Origin: Nitrospiraceae bacterium
Lineage (GTDB): Bacteria; Nitrospirota; Nitrospiria; Nitrospirales; Nitrospiraceae
DNA length: 32,712 nt
Direction of reading: 5' to 3'
NCBI GenBank assembly: GCA_005799365.1
Contig: SYGV01000003.1
Span: 1-32,712, forward strand
The translations under genes were made by a program, and so were the position numbers. Below are positions 21,299 through 29,200 of this stretch, in pieces. Under the pieces are notes generated by a model, which was not told where the DNA came from, made no database searches, and was given only the letters and a program-made list of their open reading frames with translations. Every line of letters begins with the position of its first letter. The first letter of the stretch is position 1.

Positions 21299-22819
21299 AT
21301 GGAAACGGAGCGCCGGGCCGAGCGCCTCACCTTGATCCCCATCACCCCACTCCCTCAGTATGTGCCCAGCCGGGCCTGTTTCAGTTGCGACGTCTGCTGC
21401 CGGTTCCCCGAGGCGGACAGTTTTCTCCGCCCCTATTTCACCGCGGCCGAAATCCGGGCGGCCGTGGCCCATGGCGTGGACCAGGCCCGGTTCCCCGATC
21501 CGGCCGGCTCGCAAATCGCGCTGGCGCCGAACGAATCGGGCGAGGGCTATCTCTGCCCCGCCTTCGATCCGGTCACGTCGCACTGCCGGATCTACGAAGT
21601 CCGGCCCCTGGATTGCCAAATCTACCCGCTGGCGCTGATGTGGTCCGCGGATCGGCGCGAGGTGGTCTTGGGGTGGGATACCAAATGTCCGTTTCTGCGC
21701 GACTCGTCCCAGGGCCTCGACGCCCATGCGGAACGGGTCGCGGCCCTGATTGAACGGGAGGCCACGCTGGAGACCCTCGCCGGGAATCCCCGGCTGATCG
21801 GCCGGTTCCAGGACGATGTCGTGATTCTTCGCTCCTTGCCCGTCCTGACGGAACGGCTCCTTGCTGCTTCTCCTCCCGTCACGCATCACTCGTCACTGGT
21901 TACCCTCCACCCGCTGACCCTCGCCGACCGGCCGCGATTCGAGGCGGCTGTGGCGGTGGTGGATACACCGCTCGCCCACTACGCCTTTGCGCCGCATTGC
22001 ATCTGGCGGGGGCTGCTGGACTATGGCTGGACTGAATTCGCCGAGCACCTGTGCCTGTTTGCTGTTTCTCCGGACGGCCTCTTCATGCCCTTGCCGCCGC
22101 TGGGGCCACACGAACGCTTCGCGGAGGCTCTGTTACTGGTCTTTTCGTTCATGCGGGAACGGAACCGGGGTTCAGCCGTCACGCGCATCGAAAATGTTCC
22201 CGAAGAACTCCAGCCGCCGTTCGAATCCATGGGCTATGTCCTCAAGCCCAAAGACCCGGACTACCTCTACCGGACGGCGGACCTAGTGGAGCTGGCCGGG
22301 GACCGGTACAAGTCGCAAAGGGCGGCGTACAATCAGTTCGTCCGGACCCAGACGTTCAGCTACGAGCCGTACCGGGACGAAGATCGGGAGGACTGTTTGG
22401 CCCTGTACCGTAGCTGGATGGCCCAACAGGAGGCCCGCGGCCTGGATGACGTGGATTGCACGGCCCGTTGGATGTTGCAGGATGCGGCCTCGGCCCATGC
22501 CGAGGCCCTGACCCATCATCGGGCCCTCGGTCTGACGGGGAGGGTGGCGCGCATCAACGGGACGATCCGGGCCTATACCTTCGGCTACACCAGGACTGCT
22601 GCGGTCTTCTGTTGCTTGCTGGAGGTCGCCGACCGGTCCGTCCCCGGCCTGGCCCAGTTCATTTTCCGCGAATTGTGCCGAGAGGCGGCGGCGCTCGGGT
22701 ATGTGAGCATCAACACCCTGGACGATGCGGGCTTGCCGGGCCTGGCGCGGTCGAAACAGGCCTATCACCCGATCGGCCTGGTCCCCAGCTACGTCGCGAC
22801 CGAGCCTCGGCAGGAGTGA
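21299..22819 (+). CDS. YkgJ zinc/iron-cluster domain fused to DUF2156 domain
   Basis: 506 residues from ATG 21299; an in-frame open stretch upstream is not coding-like. Residues about 20-130 form a YkgJ-type Cys cluster: CFSCDVCCRFPE (Cys27, Cys30, Cys33, Cys34), then CPAF and CRIYEVRPLDCQIYP, which give further ligands. Residues about 205-500 match DUF2156, the GNAT-like fold found in phosphatidylglycerol lysyltransferases: LTLADRPRFEAAVAV, APHCIWRGLLDYGW, RAAYNQF and GYVSINTLDDAGLPGLARSK. Between them SPPVTHHSSLVTLHP is encoded by a heptad repeat. Aminoacyl or acyl transfer controlled by a metal cluster is possible. No membrane domain is attached, so it differs from MprF. Confidence 0.82.
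   Translation: METERRAERLTLIPITPLPQYVPSRACFSCDVCCRFPEADSFLRPYFTAAEIRAAVAHGVDQARFPDPAGSQIALAPNESGEGYLCPAFDPVTSHCRIYEVRPLDCQIYPLALMWSADRREVVLGWDTKCPFLRDSSQGLDAHAERVAALIEREATLETLAGNPRLIGRFQDDVVILRSLPVLTERLLAASPPVTHHSSLVTLHPLTLADRPRFEAAVAVVDTPLAHYAFAPHCIWRGLLDYGWTEFAEHLCLFAVSPDGLFMPLPPLGPHERFAEALLLVFSFMRERNRGSAVTRIENVPEELQPPFESMGYVLKPKDPDYLYRTADLVELAGDRYKSQRAAYNQFVRTQTFSYEPYRDEDREDCLALYRSWMAQQEARGLDDVDCTARWMLQDAASAHAEALTHHRALGLTGRVARINGTIRAYTFGYTRTAAVFCCLLEVADRSVPGLAQFIFRELCREAAALGYVSINTLDDAGLPGLARSKQAYHPIGLVPSYVATEPRQE
21878..21911. repeat. Heptad repeat inside a coding sequence (interdomain linker)
   Basis: Degenerate heptamers starting GTCACGC ATCACTC and continuing for five units lie in frame inside the YkgJ-DUF2156 gene, exactly where the two domains join. 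Only one arm is visible. Confidence 0.55.
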
Positions 22820-22863
22820 CCTGTGATGTCTGCCCCGCATAGCGCCGCCTCTACACCAGCCTG

Positions 22864-22989
22864 ATGGTCCTGATCCTGTTGCTGCCCGCCATGACCGTTG
22901 TGACCGGTTCGGTGGCGCTCTACAGGATGGCCGCGCGCGACTTGATCTTGGGCCGGTTTTCGGTTATTGGTGAACGGCAAAGCGCATGA
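22864..22989 (+). CDS. Possible 41-residue membrane protein upstream of the NorQ-like gene
   Basis: Short frame, ATG 22864 to TGA 22987-22989, between the DUF2156 gene and the ATPase gene. Residues 1-21 ([20 protein letters not shown] and one more) form one hydrophobic helix, followed by a basic, polar tail. No clear ribosome site precedes it, but its stop lies inside the ribosome site of the next gene, so coupled translation is possible. Small single-helix proteins with NorQ-type ATPases are plausible, but there is no family support and it could be spurious. Confidence 0.35.
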   Translation: MVLILLLPAMTVVTGSVALYRMAARDLILGRFSVIGERQSA

Positions 22990-22996
22990 GGAATTC

Positions 22997-23830
22997 GTGA
23001 GCCGACAGGAACCACAGACGAAGGGCCAGGAGCTGGAGATCGACCGCTATCGGGTTCAGCAGGAGCCCTTCTACGCGGAAGTCGGGGGGGAGGTCGGCCT
23101 CTTCACGATTGCCGCCCAGACATGCATGCCGGTGATGCTCAAGGGGCCCACCGGCTGCGGCAAGACGCGGTTTGTCCAGCACATGGCCTACCGGTTGAAG
23201 CGTCCGCTGATCACCGTGGCCTGCCATGAAGACCTCACCGCGTCCGACCTGGTCGGGCGGTACCTGTTGAAAGGCGACGAGACCGTCTGGGTGGACGGGC
23301 CGCTCATGCTGGGCGTGAAGCACGGGGCCATCGTCTATCTGGACGAAATCGTGGAGGCCCGCAAGGACACCACCGTCATCATCCACCCCTTGAGCGACGA
23401 TCGCCGCATCCTCCCGCTTGAAAAGAAGGGGCAGATGGTTCAGGCGGTGGACGACTTCCTGCTCGTCATCTCCTACAACCCCGGCTACCAGAGCGTGCTC
23501 AAGGACTTGAAGCAGAGCACCAAACAGCGGTTCATGGCGCTCGAGTTCGCCTATCCCCCGCGCGAAATCGAAGCGCGGGTGATCGAAAAAGAGGCCGGCG
23601 TGACGGCGGAGCAGGCCCAGCGTCTGGTCACGCTGGGCGAAAAAGTGCGCAACCTGCGCAACCACGGCCTGGAAGAGGGGGTCAGCACCAGGCTGTTGAT
23701 CTATGCGGGGCAACTGATCCGGCAGGGCGTGGCGCCAGCCCGCGCCTGCGAGGCGGCCGTGACCAAGCCGATCACCGACGATCCGGACATGCAGCGGAGC
23801 ATCGCCGAACTGGTCAAGGCCATTTTCTAA
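22997..23830 (+). CDS. NorQ/CbbQ-type MoxR AAA+ ATPase
   Basis: 277 residues from GTG 22997, preferred over the TTG at 22967 because GAGGAA lies at 22988-22993. It has Walker A GPTGCGKT near residue 50, [17 protein letters not shown] (the CbbQ/NirQ/NorQ signature), Walker B IVYLDEI near 115, sensor-1 [16 protein letters not shown], and an arginine in [10 protein letters not shown] helical lid follows. These ATPases work with a VWA-domain CbbO/NorD partner to remodel or activate metalloenzymes (nitric-oxide reductase, Rubisco and others). A large VWA protein is encoded at 26292-29348 on the same strand, though six annotated genes lie between. The natural target in this organism cannot be read here. 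Confidence 0.92.
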   Translation: MSRQEPQTKGQELEIDRYRVQQEPFYAEVGGEVGLFTIAAQTCMPVMLKGPTGCGKTRFVQHMAYRLKRPLITVACHEDLTASDLVGRYLLKGDETVWVDGPLMLGVKHGAIVYLDEIVEARKDTTVIIHPLSDDRRILPLEKKGQMVQAVDDFLLVISYNPGYQSVLKDLKQSTKQRFMALEFAYPPREIEARVIEKEAGVTAEQAQRLVTLGEKVRNLRNHGLEEGVSTRLLIYAGQLIRQGVAPARACEAAVTKPITDDPDMQRSIAELVKAIF

Positions 23831-23840
23831 AGAAAGGTAC

Positions 23841-23904
23841 AATGAAAAATGCGAAACGAAAACAATACTGATCGCGGTCGAATTTTCGTTTTTAATTTTT
23901 CATT
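23841..23904. repeat. Heptad inverted-repeat element 8 (AT-rich)
   Basis: Arms 23841-23863 and 23882-23904 match at 19 of 23 positions as reverse complements, loop 18 bases. The words are of the type AATGAAA AATGCGA. It begins 11 bases after the ATPase stop codon and overlaps the start of the next gene, whose signal peptide it encodes. Confidence 0.78.
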
Positions 23905-24313
23905 GGCCATTGCGCTTTTTGCGCTCACCGGCTGCGGCAGCCTCATGCACCCGCGCGCCGGGGAGTTTCTGGACCAGGCGAAGGGGGCCAGCGGAATCGA
24001 GACGGAAATCAACCTGACCAACATGGTCGAGGCCAGCATCAAGGCGGTCCAGGGCCAGGCGGACTACGAGAAAGGGCTGGATACGTTGCACAACCAGCTC
24101 TATGCCTTGAAGAAGTCATCCTGCCAAGTCACGGAAGAGCAGGGCAAGACCGTCGCCTACGCCAAGGCACACACGCTGCGGCGGGAAATTGGGACGATCT
24201 TTCACCGCCTCTGGAAAAACCGCGAGGATCACGCGTTGCGCGACATGCACCTGGAGCTATTGTCCAAGCGGGTGGGCGAACTGCGCGAAGCGCTGCAAGC
24301 GGCGAAGGGATAG
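23849..24313 (+). CDS. Lipoprotein with helical mature domain
   Basis: 154 residues from ATG 23849, with AGAAAGG about 10 bases upstream. The signal peptide (NENNTDRGRIFVFNFSLA and on to ALFALTGC) ends with lipobox LTGC and Cys29, so it should be lipidated and exported. The mature part is mostly helical: IETEINLTNMVEASIKAVQG, ALKKSSCQVTEEQGK, LRREIGTIFHRLWKNREDH and LLSKRVGELREALQAAKG. No family recognised. Residues 1 to about 18 are encoded by heptad element 8, which means a repeat has supplied or replaced the N-terminus. Residue +2 after Cys is Gly, so outer-membrane sorting is allowed. Possibly transcribed with the ATPase gene. Confidence 0.75.
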   Translation: MRNENNTDRGRIFVFNFSLAIALFALTGCGSLMHPRAGEFLDQAKGASGIETEINLTNMVEASIKAVQGQADYEKGLDTLHNQLYALKKSSCQVTEEQGKTVAYAKAHTLRREIGTIFHRLWKNREDHALRDMHLELLSKRVGELREALQAAKG

Positions 24314-24330
24314 GAGCGGGCGATCCGACT

Positions 24331-24392
24331 CTCCTTGTGCTCGCACATCGCGCACGCCAGCAGGTTGGAAGGTCCTCGCTGGACGAAGGCAG
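24331..24392 (+). repeat. Dispersed intergenic repeat, copy A
   Basis: Shares a core with 25444-25498: CGCGCACGC followed about 20 bases later by a CTCG-TGGACG string and then GCAGT. It lies between the lipoprotein and the transporter-suffix protein. The region 24314-24430 has no other convincing feature. Confidence 0.45.
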
Positions 24393-24430
24393 TGACAGAA
24401 GCCGGATCGCTCTTGGGTGAGCTGGGGGAG

Positions 24431-24700
24431 ATGGCCAACGCCACTGCCGGAGTCGCCTGTCTGATCCTCTCTTGCCTCCGCTATGGAGGGCTGCTTCTCG
24501 TTCCTTTCCTGCCGTTCGGATTCGGAGGGCGAGCTCTGGCCTCGGCAGGGTTGGTCATCACGGGAGAGGCGGCCTTCCGGATCGGCTGTCCGCCGACCGG
24601 CCGGGAGCTGATGGTCCGCTACAGGAAGCAACGTGACCCCCGTTCCTGGTTCAGACGGCCGTCCGGTGAGCCGGTCCAGCCGGACTCCCCTTGCCCATGA
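24431..24700 (+). CDS. Transporter-suffix-type small membrane protein
   Basis: 89 residues if started at ATG 24431; the longer in-frame stretch from 24335 is repeat-like. Residues about 5-25 and 30-50 form two membrane helices (VACLILSCLRYGGLLLVPFLPF and GGRALASAGLVITGEAAF, the first shown only in part). It continues with GRELMVRYRKQRDPRSWFRR, matching the end of the transporter suffix domain family. Its stop overlaps the YggU start as ATGA (24697-24700), good evidence that the frame is real. The family is named after C-terminal pieces of transporters; the stand-alone function is unknown. The poor Shine-Dalgarno distance leaves the exact start uncertain. Confidence 0.6.
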   Translation: MANATAGVACLILSCLRYGGLLLVPFLPFGFGGRALASAGLVITGEAAFRIGCPPTGRELMVRYRKQRDPRSWFRRPSGEPVQPDSPCP

Positions 24701-24999
24701 CCCCTCCCTACCGCCAGACTCGCGAAGGGACCCTGCTCACCCTGCACATCCAACCGGGCGCGAAGAAGACGGAATATATGGGGCCCCATGGGGATGCGCT
24801 GAAAGTACGCGTGGCCGCGCCGCCGGTGGAGGGAGCCGCGAACGAAACCCTCTGTGCCTGGCTCGCCGATTTGTTTGACATCCCCAAGGGCGCGATCACG
24901 ATCCAGGCAGGGCAGACCGGCCGCCGCAAGCTGGTGCTGCTGAAGGGCGTTGCGCTCGATGCGGTCCGAAACGCCTTTGCGCGAGGCGACGATGCGTAA
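24697..24999 (+). CDS. YggU/DUF167 family protein
   Basis: 100 residues from ATG 24697, overlapping the previous stop. It shows the whole DUF167 signature: LTLHIQPGAKKTEYMG, LKVRVAAPPVEGAANETLCAWLADLF, and AITIQAGQTGRRKLVLLKG (residues about 13-90). Members are small basic alpha/beta proteins of unknown function found in bacteria, archaea and eukaryotes; a nucleic-acid-related role has been proposed. The length is typical. The last codons overlap the start of the glycine-zipper lipoprotein gene by eight bases, so the three genes from 24431 to 25405 form a tight operon. Nothing unusual in composition. Confidence 0.92.
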   Translation: MTPPYRQTREGTLLTLHIQPGAKKTEYMGPHGDALKVRVAAPPVEGAANETLCAWLADLFDIPKGAITIQAGQTGRRKLVLLKGVALDAVRNAFARGDDA

Positions 25000-25405
25000 G
25001 GCCGTCCTCCTGATGCTCGTGGTCAGCCTCGTCGGCTGCGCCGGGCCGAAGCCGGTCCTCTATCCCAACGCCCACTACAAACAGGTCGGGTCCGACGCGG
25101 CGGAAGCGGATATTGCCGCCTGCCGGGAGATGGCGGAGAAAGCCGGGGCAGAACAGGGAAAAGGACGAGCCGTCGACACGGCCAAGAATGCGGCGATCAG
25201 CGGCGGCATCGGCGCCGCCGCCGGCGCGGTGGGCGGCGCGATCGTCGGGGCAGCGGGGAGCGGGTCCGCCGTCGGGGCGGCGAGTGGCGTGGTCTGGGGG
25301 CTCTTGGGGTCTTGGTTCCGCACGTCCGATCCGGGCGAGGCCTACAAGCACTTCGTCAACCGGTGTTTGGCTGAACGAGGCTACGAACCGATGGGCTGGA
25401 ACTAG
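24992..25405 (+). CDS. Glycine-zipper lipoprotein
   Basis: 137 residues; ATG 24992 is chosen because it gives a clean lipoprotein signal (KAVLLMLVVSLVGC, lipobox LVGC, Cys16) with GAGG upstream, and it overlaps yggU by eight bases. After a charged stretch (EADIAACREMAEKAGAEQG) comes a Gly/Ala-rich zipper, ISGGIGAAAGAVGGAIVG (about residues 69-86) and on to ASGVVWGLLGSWF, typical of SlyB/Rcs-type outer-membrane-associated glycine-zipper proteins. It ends with YKHFVNRCLAERGYEPMGW, which is common in this group. Likely envelope stability or stress response; no specific partner is seen. Confidence 0.85.
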   Translation: MRKAVLLMLVVSLVGCAGPKPVLYPNAHYKQVGSDAAEADIAACREMAEKAGAEQGKGRAVDTAKNAAISGGIGAAAGAVGGAIVGAAGSGSAVGAASGVVWGLLGSWFRTSDPGEAYKHFVNRCLAERGYEPMGWN

Positions 25406-25421
25406 CAGCCCTCTGAAAAAG
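25403..25421 (+). repeat. Post-stop dispersed motif, second copy
   Basis: The stop codon TAG (25403-25405) is followed at once by CAGCCCTCTGAAAAAGG, matching the minus-strand copy at 3363-3386 (stop codon, then CAG-C-T-TGAAAAAG). Confidence 0.5.
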
Positions 25422-25742
25422 GAGAGAAGGGGGTGCGGGATAGGTCCCTTGCTCCTGCACCGCGCACGCTCAGAAGGTGCTCGGTGGACGGCCGCAGTTG
25501 GAACCATCCCCGCCGCCCTGAGAAGCAGGAATAGCGGCGCGGCCCGGTTGCCCTGCGTGCCGGGTTTATGTCCCTGGAGTGAGGGATCGGCCAGGGAGCG
25601 GACGCGAGTCTATAAGGCTTTGCTAGGTCGCTGGTGATCGGAAGGCTGGAAGGCTCGACGGCTTACATGGTCCCCAGAGCTGTGAGCAAGGGGAAGCCGA
25701 GGCACAGACTTGCGGTTCCTCGGAGAAGTATGGCGCGAGGGG
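25406..25742. other. Intergenic stretch with repeat copies
   Basis: About 340 bases between convergent genes. It holds the post-stop motif at its left end, dispersed repeat copy B at 25444-25498, and a small hairpin candidate with CCGAGG and CCTCGG arms near 25697-25723. Several overlapping frames are open but none has a family motif or ribosome site. Possibly a repeat-rich termination region. Confidence 0.4.
25444..25498 (+). repeat. Dispersed intergenic repeat, copy B
   Basis: Counterpart of 24331-24392: both contain CGCGCACGC, then a CTCG-TGGACG string and GCAGT at similar spacing, with a few bases of length difference. Confidence 0.45.
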
Positions 25743-26180
25743 TCAAGGCTTTCGTTGGTCGTCCTGGTTTGCTGGTGCGGCCGCTTCCGGTTGGGCGGCC
25801 TTGTGGCGCAGGGCTCGGCCCTTGTCCGGCGTCGGGTCCGTGATCACTCCGTACACCTCCCGCCCTTCATGGCCTTCCGGCAGGTACTCTGTGATCGGCA
25901 TCCCGTCTTCCCGCACGAAGAGCAAACAGTGACAGTATTTGTAGATCTGCATCTCGTCGCAGGCGCAGATCCAGCGGCGGAGCTTGGCCTCCGCTTGCTT
26001 GTCTTTATAAAAGTTGCAGGGGCAGAGGGGCTTGCCCAACTCCTCCACGTGCATCGCCAACCCCTTCACCACGGCTTCCGTCACGGCGGGGGTGGGATGG
26101 AAGGTTGTGCCGCTCTTCTCCGCGAAGCCCTTCGCGAACTTCCACATTTTATCGAGACTGTCTTGGCTCGGCTCTCCCAT
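25743..26180 (-). CDS. Ferredoxin:thioredoxin reductase catalytic subunit
   Basis: 145 residues from ATG 26180, with AAGGAACA upstream. The three paired-Cys motifs are intact and exactly spaced: C-P-C (Cys53, Cys55), 16 residues, C-A-C (Cys72, Cys74), 8 residues, C-H-C (Cys83, Cys85). These provide a 4Fe-4S cluster and the redox-active disulfide; CAC is a variant of CPC. FTR passes electrons from reduced ferredoxin to thioredoxin. No variable FtrA-like subunit is adjacent, as is common outside cyanobacteria. A 30-residue Ala/Pro/Gln tail is dispensable-looking. The gene is divergent from the large VWA protein gene. Complete, high confidence. Confidence 0.93.
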   Translation of the reverse strand: MGEPSQDSLDKMWKFAKGFAEKSGTTFHPTPAVTEAVVKGLAMHVEELGKPLCPCNFYKDKQAEAKLRRWICACDEMQIYKYCHCLLFVREDGMPITEYLPEGHEGREVYGVITDPTPDKGRALRHKAAQPEAAAPANQDDQRKP

Positions 26181-26237
26181 CGGTTGTTCCTTTCAGCGTC
26201 GGTGCGAGGACTATCGCGCGGCACCGGCACCGAGCAG

Positions 26238-26266
26238 TTTACAAGCATTCCCGCCTCCTTTACAAT
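26238..26266 (+). promoter_or_regulatory. Sigma-70-like promoter of the VWA protein gene
   Basis: TTTACA at 26238-26243 and TACAAT at 26261-26266 with a 17-base spacer, about 26 bases before the start codon. The -10 box is close to consensus. Confidence 0.55.
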
Positions 26267-26291
26267 CCGCTGATTCACGGATGCGAGACGC

Positions 26292-29200
26292 ATGACGGAA
26301 GCTGCAATCCCAGATGAGATGACCGAACGGCTGCTGGCGCGCCTGGCCGATGGCCTGGACCGGTCCGCCGCCGCGGAGCTGGCCGCCACACTGGCTCATG
26401 CCGGTGCCGTGCCGGCCGTCTTGAGCCTCTTCGACGAATTGGCCGACACCTCCGCGAAGGTGACGCAGGGGGCAATCGAGGCCCTGCCCGAATTAGCCCG
26501 GCGGGGGGCCTTGGGCTCGGTGGTCCCCTGGCTGGACCTGGGTATCGCCCTGGCCGGCTCGTCCGGCGCTGTGGCGATGAAATATTTCAAGGAGAGTCCA
26601 TTGCTGCTCGGCCTGATCGAATCGGAGCCGGCCCGCCGGCAATCGCTCGACCTGGCCTTGGAGTTGGCGGATAGCGACGTCAACGTTGCGCTGGAGTTCG
26701 TCCGGAAGGCGCCGGAGTTGCTGACGGTCCTCCCGGCCGAGCGGCTGTCCGCCTGGGCCGAGGTCGGCGTGGAGCTGGCTCGCGTGGACTTCGTCCTGGG
26801 CATCGAATTTCTCCGCCAGAGCCCGGCGCTTGCGGCGGTGATCCCGCTGGATCAGGTGCGCGCCTGGGTCGGGTTCGGGATGAAGCTGATCGCGCAGAAC
26901 AGCCTGGGCAAGACCGACTATGTGGGCACGTTGGAGTTTTTCCGCACCAGCCCGATGATCCTCGGCGATGTGCCGGAGGTTGCGGTGCGTGGGGTGGTCG
27001 TCCAGATGGGATCGGTCCTGGCTGATCGCGCCCCGGAGGCGGCCATTTCGTTTCTGGCCGAGTCCCCGGCGCTCTTGCGGCGGATGCCCGATGAGGCCTG
27101 GCGGCTCCGCTGCCTCCAATACGGGCTGCTGGTCGGCGAGCGGGATGCGGAAGCGGCCCTGGCCTACTGGCGGCGCTGTCCGGACATCCTGGCCCTGATC
27201 GGCGAGACCGAAGAAGCGCGGGATAAGTTCGAACAATGGTATCGGGGCGGGATGGAGGTGCTGGGCTACAGTGTCGAAGGCGCGCGGGCCTACTTTGCGC
27301 TGGAGACGAAGAAGGCGCTCGCGTCGGTGACGCAGGCGATGAGCGGCGTGCCGTTGCGGCAGATCGCCCGGTCGTTGAAATTATTCGCCCAGGGACTCTG
27401 CGGGACCGATGTCACGATCCACTCGCTCCCCGAAACGGCCGAGGAGCCGGCCAAGGGGCCGGGCCGGGCGACGGTCAGCGCCGACGGGCGGACGATCGCC
27501 CTGCCGGCGATCCTGCGCCGCTACGACAAGCGCGAAGACAACGTCCGGCTCTACACGGTGATGACGGCGCACGAGGCGGGACACCTGGAGTTCGGCACCT
27601 ATGCGCTCTCGCTGGAGCGGCTGGCCGACTCGATCGAGGCTCTGCGTCTGCGGTACGGGCGAACCGGCGTTCCGGCCAGCCTCGCCGAGGTCTTCGCCCT
27701 CTATCCCCAGCCGGGGTTGATCCGTGACTTGTGGACCTTGCTGGAAGATGCGCGGGTGGAGTACCTGCTCCAGCTCGAATATCCGGGGCTCAAGCGGGAC
27801 CTGGCGGCGCTAGCGCGGGATGCGGCCACGACTCGGTCGCTGTTGCATGGGATGACGGTGCGGGAGATGGTCGTGGATGCCCTGTTGCTCCTCTCCACGC
27901 AGGAGCGGGATTCCTTCCGGATTCCGGAGGCGATTGCCGACGTGGTGGATCGGGCCTGGGCTCAGTGCCGGGCCGTCCTCGATCCAGGCGCCACGGCCGA
28001 AGATGCGGTGCGGTTGGCGGATCGGGTCTACGTTTTGCTGGAGGAAGCGCTGGCTGCCAGGCCACAGCCGACGGGAGATGGGGGTGCTTCCGACTCGCAA
28101 GCAGATCTCGGGCCTGGGCCGACGGCATCCGAAGAGACGGCCGGGGACTATCGGCCGGTGACGAATTGGACCTATCGGGGCGAGATGAACCCCGAGTGGG
28201 TTACGAACCGGGACACAGGAGAGGACCGACAGAAAGAGCATCCGCAGGGACTGACCTTCGCCTCAGCCGAGGCGCTGGCGCGCAGCGGCGCAGCGGGCGC
28301 GACGGGCGGGCAGTCGCAGGGGGCGCAGCAACGCGAGTTGACGTCCGATGAGATGGGCCTGGGCCGCGATCCTGGCTCGGTGATGGAGGAGATGCTGGCA
28401 GTCGAGGAAGGCCGGGCCGGGGCTGAGCCGGCCGAGGTGACCAGGCACCATGCGTTTCTCTACGACGAATGGGACGGGCTTATCCAGGATTACCGCCAGG
28501 GTTGGTGCCGGGTGATCGAGCGGACTGCGCCGGAAGGAACCTCGGATTTTGCCGAAGCCACGCTGGCGGCCCATGGGGCGTCGGTCCGGCTGCTCCGTCG
28601 ATATTTTGAAGCGCTCCGTCCGCCCGGTTTGCGGCGGGTGTCGGGGCAGAGGGACGGGGAGGAATTGGACCTGGACGCGGTGGTCCGACGCAAGGCCGAC
28701 CTGGTTGCCGGCGCCGATCCGTCGGATCGGATGTATGTCCGGCGCGAGAAATGCGAGCGGGATGTGGCCGCCGCCTTTCTGGTGGACCTGAGCGGGTCCA
28801 CTAGCAGGCAGATCGAGTCCCACGGCGGGCAGACGCGCCGCGTCATCGACATCGAGAAGGAAGGGCTGGTGCTGCTGAGCGAGGCCCTCGAGGCGATCGG
28901 CGACCGGTACGCCGTCTACGGCTATTCCGGCCAGGGGCGGCGTCAGGTGGACTTCGTCATCCTGAAGGCGTTCGACGAACCGGCCGGCATGCGCATGGCG
29001 TCCCGGCTCGGCTCGGTCGCGCCGCTGCAGCAGAACCGGGACGGGGCGGCCATCCGTCACGCGACCCGCAAGCTGCTGGCCCAGCCGGCGAAAGTCCGGC
29101 TGCTGGTGCTGCTGAGCGACGGCAAGCCCCTTGACGAGGGCTACACGGACGAGTACTCCTTGGAGGACACGAAAGCGGCCTTGCGCGAGGCGCGGATGAA

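Noticed and set aside
25620-25740. tRNA or small structured RNA in the gap before the FTR gene
   Set aside because: Some short palindromes, but no cloverleaf with matching acceptor stem and T-loop could be drawn.
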